Assembly: GCA_030295235.1 (NCBI GenBank)
Contig: AP026152.1
Coordinates: 558,001-622,000, forward strand
Origin: Fistulifera solaris
Taxonomy: Eukaryota; Bacillariophyta; Bacillariophyceae; Naviculales; Stauroneidaceae
Direction of reading: 5' to 3'
Length of the DNA: 64,000 nt
Position 1 is the stretch's first letter, and each line of letters begins with the position of its first letter. The notes beneath the pieces are model-generated. The model was given only the letters and a program-made list of their open reading frames with translations. It was not told the DNA's origin and searched no databases. A program made the position numbers and the translations under genes. Of this stretch, positions 42,388 through 52,935 are shown one piece after another.

Positions 42388-44114
42388 ATGATCGTTGCGA
42401 AAAGAAAGACCGTCACAAGGCTTTACTTGTGCTGCGCAGCAATCTATATCCATGTTGCCGCCGCTTTCGCTCCGTCGTCGGTTCGTTCTCTTCCCCGCAT
42501 TAACCCTCCCTCCACGCGGCACATGGTAAAATATGAAGATCTCATGGAGAAGTTACCGTCCGACACTGTCGTCGATGTAGTCGATGCCATGCCAGAGAAG
42601 CGCGTTGTAGCATCCGACGTGGCCGCCCGAGCCGGTGTATCACTTTCTCAAGCAAGAAAGGATCTAGTAGCGTTGGCATCTTTATCGCAGGGAGACATTG
42701 CCGTCGATAAAGACGGAGAACTCATTTACCAATTTCCACCGAATCTCAAGGCAACGTTAGCCAGTAACTCGGCCAAATACAAAGCCATGGCGACGCTACG
42801 TAAGGCCTGGCCGAGTATATTCTGGTTTCTGCGAGCTTCCTTCGGTGTTACACTGTTGGCTTCGGTTTTTGCTATTTTCAGTACCATCTTTTTCTTGCAA
42901 AGTAGTAACAGTCGCAGTGATGATGACCGTGATGACCGAAGAGGCGGTTCGATGAGCTTTGGGGGCTCGTATATGTGGGGTCCGAGTCCGTTTGACTTCT
43001 TATACTGGAATCGTCCTTATGGATACTACGCCAATCCTTATCAAAGGCCCGATGAAATGGGATTTCTGCCATCGGTATTTAGCTACGTCTTTGGAGACGG
43101 TAATCCCAACGAGAAAATTGAAGAAAAGCGTCTCGCGTTGGCCGCCAACATGATTCGAGCGAACAATGGGGCTGTCACGGCGGAACAGCTGGCTCCCTAT
43201 TGTGATGATGCCCCGATCCGTCTGAATACATGAAAGCCACCTATGTGGATGAGGTACGTTCAGTGATTATTTATCATCTCTTTGTGTTTGACATTAAGTG
43301 CCTCACGCCTTCGTTTATTACACAGAGTTTCGTACTTCCGATCGTAACAGCGCTGGGCGGCGAAGCACAAGTTATGGAAGACGGTGAAATCGTTTACACA
43401 TTCCCGGAACTGCAGACTTCTGCCACCAAAGTTTCGGAAACGACATCAATGGTGAAACTAGAGAAAGTAGAAGAATCGTTGCTGTTGCAGCGCGCCGGTT
43501 TGCCTTCGAGTGCCACGTCCCGTCAAATTCAAAGTTTTTTGAATTGGAATGGCATATCCACAGCTGGTGCAATCGAACGAGACGATTTAATCCGGATTTT
43601 ACGTCGGGCGTTGCCTCCGCCGTCCGATTCGGAGAAAGCTTTGTTGGAAGATGCCGCTGCGGACAGTCAAACGGATGTGTTGACAGAGCGTCGATTGAAA
43701 TTCAGTGTTGCTACGGACGTGAACAAATTTCTTGCCGGAGGACTGGGTGTGGTCAATCTGGGAGGCGCTCTCTACCTGGGCAATTTGTTAGGGCAGTATG
43801 CGTTGTATGGCGTCCGATTGCCTTCTTACATGGGAGTTGTGCAATCCTTTTATCCTTTGTTGCTCTTGTACGCTGTTTTATTCAATGTGATTCCGTTGGT
43901 GAGGAATGTGTATAATCAACAAGAAAATGCGAAAATTGAGAAGCGCAACGGTGTCCGTAGGAAATGGAGAGACGCGCTGAAGAATAATTCTTTCACACGC
44001 AAGTTAAAGGCTGCCGCCAAAATGGGTACGCGCTTGAAACAATTGGGCGCCAACCCTGACGAAATTGTATTTGATACAAGGAAGCCCATTGAAGAAATCA
44101 AAAACGAAAGATAG
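42388..44114 (+). CDS. Plastid membrane protein of the At5g03900 type
   Basis: Start ATG at 42388. The presequence ends HVAAA-FAPSS (diatom plastid motif). The protein resembles Arabidopsis At5g03900: a helix-turn-helix-like start (VVASDVAARAGVSLSQARKDL), DGELIYQFPPN, a membrane region, then YWNRPYGYY, FLPSVFSYVFGDGNPN and DGEIVYTFPEL, followed by further membrane segments. One C is missing from CCCC near 43212 (needed for APDPSEYMK). A 72-nt intron lies at 43254-43325. Corrected length about 551 residues. Two DGE(L/I)xYxFP motifs sit on either side of the first membrane part. The plant protein was given an iron-sulphur-related name, but its function is not settled. Confidence 0.78.
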
Positions 44115-44263
44115 ATTTAGAACTCAAAGAATTTGACAAGTTGTTGCAAGAGGACGAGTCGAAAGATAGTTTTCAATGAAACACGTTGTTGGTTAGAAAA
44201 AAGAACGTAATTAGGCTCAAGTGTGACGCGAAACATTAACATATAACCTTGTACATTTTACAT

Positions 44264-45303
44264 TTACTGCTTTCGGATCTCGGCAATCTCCTTGTCGGTC
44301 AAAGTATGGCGCATGACACGAGAGAAGGCGGATATGTTGGGATCTGTAATGTAGTTGAATAACACCATCACCCATGATTCACATTTCGGTAGAGGATCGT
44401 AAAACTCAGCAGCAATACGTCTTAGCTCGGGTAGACGAGAACCTGGAATATTGGGAAAGTCGTGATGTTCGTTGTGGTATCCAACGTTGAAGCCGAAAAT
44501 GTTCAAAGGACCGTAATACGAGTACGTCTCCGCACCCTTGACGAAAACATAATGCTCGGCAATGAAATGACCGGCCACCGGATGAAGTCCAGCGCCCAAG
44601 TATGTGCTCAAAATCAAGTAAAACATGGCCCAAGGGCCGAGTGTGTAGAGAATAGCGGCATCGAAAGTAATGCAACACGCCGCATTGATAAACTCCCATT
44701 TACCAGGTTTCTTGGGGTTGACAAAGAGAGGGCGCAGAGCATAAAGAAGATCTGATTCATGACAAATAGGAATTTCATGAATGTGCTTTGAAAGATACGT
44801 CCTTCCGCTGGTGTTGGAATGTCGACATCCACACCAACTTCACCCTGGTACTTGTGATGCTCCAAGTGATAGCGCTTGAATGAGATAGCCGAAGGAATTC
44901 CGATCGGCAAGTTGGCGAACAGAGAAAAGATGCGGTTGTGAATCATCTTCTTAAAGCCAAGATTGTGCGAAAGCTCGTGCATCGCCAACATGAGCATGTG
45001 ATTGCAAGTACCTCCGACCGCATAGGCTCCGAGCACAAACACCCATGCGCTGCAGAAACGCATGTAATACGCCATGCCGATCTGAATGGACACGAGCAAT
45101 GTCACAACATACTTGAAGTTGGGGTCATGACCGAATAATTCTTTGACTTGGGGGTATTTGGCCAGAATTTGCTTGCGACGCGTCGCGTGCGGTTCTTCCG
45201 TGTAACTCCAGAAAAAGTCGTCTTTGCCGGGTTGACCTTTGCCATTGTTTTCATTGCTCTTCGAGAGCTGTTTGATTTGAGGGGCTGAATCGGACTTGCA
45301 CAT
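44264..45303 (-). CDS. DEGS: Sphingolipid delta-4 desaturase (DEGS type)
   Basis: It puts the trans-4 double bond into sphinganine or dihydroceramide in the ER. The N-terminal lipid-DES motif (FFWSYTEEPHATRRKQIL) and all three His boxes are present: HELSHN, HLEHH and HNEHHDFP. Membrane segments alternate around them. One frame break near 44743 (TTT one T short) joins NQIFF to YALRPLFVNPKKPGKWEF; corrected length about 346 residues. The DEGS ending is normal. It shares a promoter region with the divergent J-protein gene. Confidence 0.92.
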
Positions 45304-45927
45304 GGTGAAGTAGTTCTTTGACGAGTCTTGTAATGCAGTTATTAAGCCTCGGTGACGAGAAGACTCCGGTCCCCGATGTTGTGCGGCAAGAGCGACTCGT
45401 GCATTCCATCGCGTTTATGGTTCCGTCGGTCTGACGAAGTTTTCTGCAAAGTCAAACGAAACGACGTTGGACCTGCGTGCGCTTCGCATTTATCGTGCTG
45501 GTATCCGAACCTCGCGCGCGGGCCGTCTCTCAACGACTATTTCGTCCATACTACAATGGCAGAGATCAACGAATCATCGGATACAATTGGTCTAAGTAAA
45601 AAACCGAAGGCTTGTCACAAAATGCGAAGTTTTTAGTCAAGCAACTTCTACTTTTCAGTTCAGTGTGATTGAATCGCAAGACTTGCGAGACACATGACTC
45701 TTTCGTCTACTTCAAAAGTCATAGTCGGGTTGCTTTGAGTCACTAACACTTGCCCTATCTAATTGTTTTATCGACTGTAGACTACAAAGTAGCCAAGCAA
45801 GAAAGGACGAAAGACTTTTTCTCCTCCTTTTCTTCAAACGAAGATTTTGTTGCACTTGTTGATGTCATTCATCCGGACTTGTTGAGCGCCGTCGTAGCTT
45901 GCAATCTCCTTCTCTTTATTAATCGAA
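45304..45927. other. Divergent promoter region
   Basis: Between the desaturase (minus) and the J-protein (plus). No gene seen; minor frames have no support. Confidence 0.45.
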
Positions 45928-46898
45928 ATGGATGCGAACGACGATCCTTATGAGATCTTGGGCTTGAGCCGGGATGCGAGCGACGCGGATATCAAAAAAG
46001 CGTATCGCAAGCTTGCACTCAAAAATCACCCCGACAAACAACCCACTCCCGAAGAGCGTGAAAAGGCAAATGCGATCTTTGCCAAAATATCAAACGCTTA
46101 TCAGATTCTGACGGATAGTGAATTGCGTAAAAAGTATGAATATCAAAAGAAAAAGGATGATTTCACCGCTCAGTCACCGAGACGATCGCGCACGAGACAT
46201 TATACGGTCCCCCGAGAAGAATCATCCAGTAGTATGAATGCACCATTCTCTCCCACCTTCACATCCGGTAAGACAACAATGAGGAATGATGGAACGAAAT
46301 CGACTTTCCAATCTACCACAACCAATGAGGACGGATCCACAATTTCGTTTTCGTTCTCTTCTGATAAGTTTAATCCAGACTTTGAAGATCCCTTTGAGAT
46401 GTTCCGAAAAATGTATCGAGAAGAATACGGTAAAGACTTCGAGTCCACTGCTGGACCTGTCAATTTTTCTCCTAGCAGTAAAACCCGTATTGTACAGCAA
46501 AGGGCACATTTGCGTCGCCGACGAGTAGCACAGGCAAACTGTCGATTCCTCAATGCCCCAAAAGTAGCACAAAGTCCCCTGCTCGATCCTCACTCACGCC
46601 GAAAAGTGTTTCCAGGAAGAAAGCAAGTCCACTGACGATTCCACCTCCCCTGGTCGATGAGGAAACCCCCTACGTGTCCATGTCATCCAGTACCAAACAA
46701 ATCCAGCATTCCGACGGACGTGTGGAAACGATCACGGAAATCACCAAAACGTTTGCGGATGGGACGGTATCGACACAGCGGAAATCATCGACCTCGGCCG
46801 CTACGACGGGATCGTACAAAACCACATCGTCGAGTCCGATTCGCATGTCACCGCGACAAGTGCCGATGGCCATCAAGACGTTGGCCGGAAGTTCGTAA
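45928..46898 (+). CDS. DnaJ/HSP40 J-domain protein
   Basis: The J-domain fills residues 6-70 (DPYEILGLSRDASDADIKKAYRKL with HPD at KNHPDK), which stimulates Hsp70. Downstream lies a Ser/Thr-rich region with DGSTISFSFSS and EDPFEMFRKMYREEYG, resembling the DNAJB6/B2 family. The frame breaks near 46500 (AAA one A short); one A restores KGTFASPTSSTGKL and the protein continues to a TAA at 46896 as about 323 residues, ending VETITEITKTFADGTVS and a Ser-rich tail. The printed stop at 46635 would remove that tail. Likely cytosolic. Confidence 0.85.
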
Positions 46899-47299
46899 AG
46901 CGGCACTCGTTGGTAAACAAAATTAGAGCATGCTTTTTACACATATCTTCCACTACGTCAAAAGGATGCAGTGTGGTCAAACATGCTTTGCTTTGGTATA
47001 GAAAAATCCTTTTTCGATTGTCAAAATAAATATCCAACAGCAGATACCTCGAACAAGTGTAGACCTTCAAAGCATTATACATCATCCCTTGTCCACCCGT
47101 GTTCCGTCTAAACGACATTATTTCGTTGTTGTTAAGATCGCTGGGAGTAACGGGTACAGGTTGAGGTGGTGTAAGTGAACATGGGACCATAGACACAAAA
47201 ACCTACTTGCTAATCTTTACTTGAATCAAGGAAAGGTAAGGAAAGCTCCGGGCACCCCCTCTGTCAAATAATTTCTCTACAGTGTGTACGAGAGACTTT
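46899..47299. other. Gene-free stretch
   Basis: No supported gene. It lies between the J-protein and the satellite and should hold the J-protein 3' end. Confidence 0.35.
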
Positions 47300-48330
47300 T
47301 CCGACTCGAGAATGAAACTTTTTCCGCTGAAACAATACAGCAGAATCTCCGTCTGCTTTAGGCGAAAAGACGAAAAAATCGCGCTACAGGCTGCGCCTGT
47401 AGACCCTAGCATGTACAAAAGGATTGCTGCACTCTCATGACAGAAATCCAGTCGTGGATTGGTAGAACCATCTGTTTGCATCATAGTAAAAACATGAAGG
47501 TCAGGATCGAGAGCATTGCCGGCTGAAATCGCAATTGCGCAAAACTCCAAGGTGAGAGCATAACTAGCTTTACATCTATAATTGTAATGAGGCTACAATC
47601 AAACGCGGAAAGTCGAAAACAGTTCGCGCTGCAGGCTGCATGTAGCATGTACAAATGCAGTCTGATAACTGAAATCCAGTCGTGGATCGGTAGAACCAAG
47701 TGTTTGCATCATAGTAAAAACATGAAGGTCAGGATTCGAGGGCATTGCCGGCTGAAATCGCAATTGCGCAAAACTCCAAGGTGAGCATAATTAGCTTTAC
47801 ATCTATGATTGTAATGAGACTACAATCAAACGCGGAAAAGTCGAAAACAATTCGCGCTGCAGGCTGCATGTAGCATGTACAAATGCATTCTGATGACTGA
47901 AATCCAGTCATGGATCGGTAGAACCAAGTGTTTGCATCATAGTAAAAACATGAAGGTCAGGATTCGAGAGCATTGCCGGCTGAAATCGCAATTGCGCGAA
48001 ATTCCAAGGTGAGAGCATAACTAGCTTTTCCTCTATGATTGTAATGGGACTACAATCAAACGCGGAAAAGTCGAAAACAGTTCGCGCTGCAGGCTGCATG
48101 TAGCATGTACAAATGCATTCTGATGACTGAAACCCTGTCGTGGATCGGTAGAACGAACTGTTTGCATCATGAAGGTCAGGATTCGAGAGCATTGCCGGCT
48201 GAAATCGCAATTGCGCGAAATTCCAAGGTGAGAGCATAACTAGCTTTACATCTATTATTGTAGTGACACTATTATCAAACGCGGAAAAGTCGAAAACAAT
48301 TCGCGCTGCAGGCTGCATGTAGCATGTGAC
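47300..48330. repeat. Satellite of about 228-bp units
   Basis: Four to five head-to-tail units. GCAGGCTGCA occurs at 47631, 47859, 48089 and 48308, giving periods of 228, 230 and 219; an older, more divergent unit precedes them near 47385. Units contain the near-palindrome TGACTGAAATCCAGTC. Later units differ from one another at only a few percent of bases, so expansion was recent. Open frames through it are repeat translation. Confidence 0.88.
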
Positions 48331-48909
48331 ACTTTTCGGCTTTCCCTACGATAGCTACGTGAAACGCACGTAGAAATCCGCAACATTGCTTTCGTTGTCC
48401 TTCTTCATGTTTGGTTTCCAATTATTGTCGATATATTCGTATGGTCTCAATGAAGTCATGTTGAGGTTCTTCCGATGAACCTAATCGCTTTCTTGCCCGA
48501 GAATGACAAGGACGAAGTCGATAAGTCCAAGGTGCTACGATAAAATTCCCGCGGGGGCTACGTAATTATTACGTAGATCTTCGATGCATTGTATCTTTGA
48601 TCCTTTCTACGTGTTATTTCTAATTAATGGTTTAAGAAGTTAATCAGTGCAAAATAAGGACGTTGGAAAAAGGTTTTGTGGTATTGCAGTCAAACCGACC
48701 CGAAAATTGGATGATGTCGATTTTTTCAATATCCGGGTTTGCTTTACCTGGTAACTGTAAGCCAGTTGCGAGTTGCGACGACGACGATTCGCGTTTCTCG
48801 CATTTCCACCATCAACCATCATCGCAAAAATATTGCGTTGTGGTCGATAGACCAACGTGTTATTGCGTTTTGCATCTACTTCATTCAATTATCAGAAGCT
48901 TGAGAAACA
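48331..48909. other. Gene-free stretch
   Basis: Follows the satellite. No gene seen; should contain the promoter of the splicing-factor gene. Confidence 0.35.
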
Positions 48910-50430
48910 ATGTTCAGAGGCAGAGAATTTCCTCCTCACGACGGAAAACGGAAGGGATATTACGGAGATCACGATGGTTATACGGACCGTCGTTCTTGCG
49001 ATGACTCGAAGCGGTCTCGGCGAGGTGATTAATTATTTCAGCGATGATGACTCCCTTTCCATGAAAAAAATCCAATGATGCGCATCAATGAAGGGTTATC
49101 TCACCGTAATGATTACTTTCTCTTTCAAAGGCTACGATTTTCCGGATGAAAGAAATAGTGATAGTCACTACCTGCGTCGTGACTCACGAAATTACGACGA
49201 TTGGAAGTGCTTCGAGGTAATTCGGTTCTCTATTTGACACCACATATTGCTTTGTTTCTATATCTCGTCACTGATGATTTGTCCCGTTGACATACGAAGT
49301 GCTTGACGTGGAACTACCCGGACGACCTTCGCTGCAATCGTTGCGGTGAACATCGCCCCAATGAAGGAGACAACCAGCACTACCAGAAGTCCGAAAGATT
49401 CTATTCGGATGTCGTTCGAGAAGTTGATGAAACACAAGTAGATGAGTTTGGGAGGGCTGTAAAGAAAACAACCGAGAAACGAAACGCTCCAGAATGGCCT
49501 CCTTGTTTCGACTTGGCAGGATCAGCCTTCGTATTTGATGCCCGTTCGGGGATGTTTTACGAGGGCGTCAGCGACTTCTTTTACGACCCTAAAAGCAAGT
49601 TATACTATGGAAACAAGAAGGGAATATATTACAGATACAACAGCGACATGATTCCTCCTTTTGAGCCCGTGCAAGCTGTTAACAGCGAAACTGCAGGAAA
49701 GTCCAGTACCATGGACCCAGTGCCGATTCTAGACCCGTCACGACCGGAAAATGGAATCGAGGGGTCCAAGAAGAGCATCATGATCAAGTTGAAAACAAAG
49801 TCGCTGAAGAGTGCAAAGTCGAAACCGCAGGCACCTTCTACAGAAACACTGGGTGCGACTGTTGCGGTCACGCAGCCGCGCGTGCACAAACAGCACGAGT
49901 TAGACATTGACAAATGGTCGGATCGTCAAGTGGAAAAGCGGATCGAAGATCGACAGTTCCAGCGAACAGCCAAGGGTGAGCCAATGTGTCCTTTGTGCCG
50001 CCGTAAGTTTCCTTCGGTAGAAAAATTACTCCAGCATGAGAAGGTTTCGCAGCTCCACAAAGATAATCTGGCCAAGGCGGCTCAGGCCAAGAAGGAAAAA
50101 CCCTCTCAATACGTAGATCGCGCGGAGCAACGGCGGAGTATGTACGGCCCGGATGTTCCCGCATTACCGAAACGGGAACTTTCAACGGAATTAGCTGCGA
50201 TTTCGAACGAAACGGCGCCGGTCGTTGACAGTCTCGACAAGGAGTCGAATATTGGTAATCAACTTCTTCGTAAAATGGGATGGAAAGAAGGGGGTGCGGT
50301 AGGCGGTCGACCCGAAGGTTCGTCTGCTGCAGCCGGCCTGGTGAAGGACTGGGAACGAATTGAACAACTAGCGGAACAGGGAGGAAAAGATCGATCCGGG
50401 CGCAATGGAGGTGGCGTTGGCGCTTTGTAA
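48910..50430 (+). CDS. RanBP-zinc/OCRE/G-patch splicing factor (RBM5/RBM10 type)
   Basis: Three exons: 48910-49024, 49131-49216, 49300-50430, with introns of 106 and 83 nt; no corrections needed, 443 residues. Splicing assembles a RanBP2-type zinc finger (DWKCFE-CLTWNYPDDLRCNRC, CxxC...CxxC) whose halves lie in exons 2 and 3. Next an OCRE domain (FDARSGMFYEGVSDFFYDPKSKLYY), a C2H2-like finger (CPLCRRKFPSVEKLLQHEKVSQLH) and a G-patch (NQLLRKMGWKEGGAVG). The N-terminus is an Arg/Asp/Tyr-rich stretch. This order is that of RBM5/RBM10 and plant SUA, which control 3' splice-site choice, though the RNA-recognition motifs of the animal proteins are not seen. Confidence 0.88.
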
Positions 50431-50488
50431 TGCCTGTTATATACCTAAGTTTTAAATTTACAAAAATCTACTCGTTCATCCTTGTGGT

Positions 50489-51202
50489 TTAAGTAGTTAA
50501 AAACAGTGTCATCAAACCTTTGGCGTACAAGAAAATCTCCTTTCCTCCCAGTTTCGATTCCCCATAAATTCGATCGACAAATGTGATGGGAACTTCTCCA
50601 ACGCGGTAGCCCGCCTTTTTCGCCAAAATAACAATTTCCATTTGAAAGGCATACCCCGTACAAGTCACTTTCGGCAGAATATGCTCAATCGCCTTGCGTT
50701 CATACAATCGAAAGCTCCCGGTCAAATCGGAAACACCTCCCGCATTTAACAGAAACGTGGCCAGCGTGTTGGCACCTTTGCTGACCACTTTGCGTTTCAA
50801 ATCCCATCCCGCCACACCTCCCCCGCGACGGTATCGTGTTCCACTGACAATTTCGACCTTGTCGCGGTCCATGACGTGGATCATTTCGGGAATGGCGCCG
50901 GGATGATGCGACAAATCGGCGTCCATGAGGATAATGCGATCGCCCTTGGCGACTTTCAAACCAGCAATATAGGCTGTGCCGAGTCCCAATTTGCCTTCAC
51001 GAGACACGATTTGTATCAATTCTTTGCCATACGATGATTGCAATTGTTGAGCGACCTCTAAAGTACCGTCCGGCGAAGCATCATCTACTACTACCACTTC
51101 AAAGGAGATATTTTTGGCGGAGAGTGTTTTGTGCAGCAAATAGAATATAATGGGTAAATTCTCCCGTTCATTGAACGTTGGCAGAATAATTGAGTATTTC
51201 AT
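50489..51202 (-). CDS. DPM1: Dolichol-phosphate mannosyltransferase, catalytic subunit
   Basis: 237 residues, intact. It transfers mannose from GDP-mannose to dolichol phosphate on the ER face, feeding N-glycans, GPI anchors and O-mannose. GT2 landmarks are clear: [45 protein letters not shown] and [16 protein letters not shown]. The C-terminus has no membrane segment, so it is the short DPM1 type of animals and fission yeast rather than the anchored yeast type, and would need DPM2/DPM3-like partners. Confidence 0.95.
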   Translation of the reverse strand: MKYSIILPTFNERENLPIIFYLLHKTLSAKNISFEVVVVDDASPDGTLEVAQQLQSSYGKELIQIVSREGKLGLGTAYIAGLKVAKGDRIILMDADLSHHPGAIPEMIHVMDRDKVEIVSGTRYRRGGGVAGWDLKRKVVSKGANTLATFLLNAGGVSDLTGSFRLYERKAIEHILPKVTCTGYAFQMEIVILAKKAGYRVGEVPITFVDRIYGESKLGGKEIFLYAKGLMTLFLTT

Positions 51203-51569
51203 TGTGTTTTATTCTCTGCAGGGATAGATGTGTAATGATAATGTTTGAAGTCGTCGACAAAAGGAATGAAATGAAACGCATTGTTGCGTTGCTTCTCCGT
51301 CATGGTCAGTCGTTTGTCTTGTTGCGACGATCAATACGGTTCAAAAAATTGGGGGTTTTCGGAGATAAGGTTATCGTACCCAAAATTATGACGCGTTACG
51401 CACGACTTAAAGGCGTGACCGATCTATTAAAATGATCGATGGACTATTAAACAGTCAATCTCAATTAATCTGAATGAATCAAGCAAAAAACTCAATTGAA
51501 TAGAAAGGCTTTCCTTATATCCGACTAAGAATTGCAAAACAATGTGGCCGCCACCAGCGCTCAAGCTTG
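51203..51569. other. Gene-free stretch
   Basis: No supported gene. Should hold the DPM1 promoter; leads into array D. Confidence 0.35.
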
Positions 51570-52345
51570 CCATCAATATTTCCAGATTTTCTGGAATTCA
51601 CGCAGAAGCGCTGTTCGTCGAAAAACGCCGTTTCCTGATTTTATGGAAGCAATACACCATTGCTGTATGATCCATACCACCGTCTCCAAATTTCCTGGAA
51701 CCAGCCCGAACCTATCTGTGAGACGAAAACATCTGGTCCAGAATTTCTGGACCAATCAAACAGAATTTCTGTATGACGAGATCACTATTTCCAGATTTTC
51801 TGGAATTCATGCAGAAACGCTGAAGACTTTTTCTCGGCTAAATTTCAGTCATGAGTCATGATAGATTGTTGCTGCCAAAAATTCAGGTCAGGGTTCATTT
51901 GATCATACATGATATTTGTGTACGTAACTAACAATCGAAATAGGGTGCATTTGATCATACCAGGTACAGGATATCTGTTTTAGTTCAAGCAAGGGGAAAT
52001 AAATAATACAGATATTTCTGTTCTTGTTCCAGAAAAACTGGACAAGGTGTGTTTCTTACAGAAGTTTGTGTGAGTTCCAGAAATTCTGTAATTAATGTGA
52101 TACGTAATACAGAAACTATGTATAAAAATTTTAGAAATTCTGAACAAGGTTGTCTATCATCGTAAAAGCTTACAGATATTCTGTGGTTCGTTCCAGGATC
52201 ATACTTACAGATATTTTGGGATGGTTCCAGAACATCTGAAGACGGTGGATTTCATCGTAAGTTACAGCAATTCTGTGTAAGTTCCAGAAAATCTGGAATC
52301 AATGTGATTCGTCACACAGAAATTCTGTATAATAGTTTTAGAAAT
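51570..52345. repeat. Palindromic minisatellite array D, degenerate
   Basis: Contains TTCCAGATTTTCTGGAA, GGTCCAGAATTTCTGGACC and ACAGAAATTCTGT-like motifs in alternation, at less regular spacing and with more changes than arrays A-C. It carries both the array A arm (GGTCC...GGACC) and the array B arm (TTCCAG...CTGGAA), linking the two types. Confidence 0.78.
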
Positions 52346-52935
52346 TCTGGATAATCGGTGTCTAATGTTTGTTGAGAGTCTTCGAAGTCCCATTTTTCTG
52401 TCAGTATCGTTTAAATCAAGCACTTTGATTCATATGTTGTTGATTTGTTGAGAGATTTGAAATAGCTTATATTTATTTCCATTTTGTTTGCTCCAAATTT
52501 TCCCTTGACTGAGCATAGGGAGCGATGCGATCCAGTCGCGAATGTGTCTGCCGGTCGACGGGGCTGCGTCAAACCGATCTTGCTAGCGCGCGAGCCTGTC
52601 TTTCCCACTTCAAGGGAAAATTCCAGGTTGCCATAGTTGAGAATGCGTTGGGTTGTCGAGACTGAGCTCGAAAGTACCGAGCGCGCAACGCAGTCACTCA
52701 CGAAAGTGGAGCCATGATGCAGGGTACTCTCCATCCAAGAGTACAATGTTCTACGGTTGGAGGGAAAAATACGATGCCGCCACTCACACAGCTCATCACG
52801 TTTTTCCCTTCATTCGAAATTTATTCTTCTTCTTGTTGTCATCTCTTTTGTCTACGGTTGCTGTGATCCCCTTGATCCGGCTGTCTCCCATTCATTTGTT
52901 GAGTAAAGGAAGCTTCCGAGAAGACATCAAAAGAA
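52346..52935. other. Gene-free stretch
   Basis: No supported gene. The right end should hold the promoter of the MORN-repeat gene. Confidence 0.35.

Noticed and set aside
6430-52345. CRISPR arrays
   Set aside because: Spacers are near-identical and the genome is eukaryotic with introns; the arrays are minisatellites.
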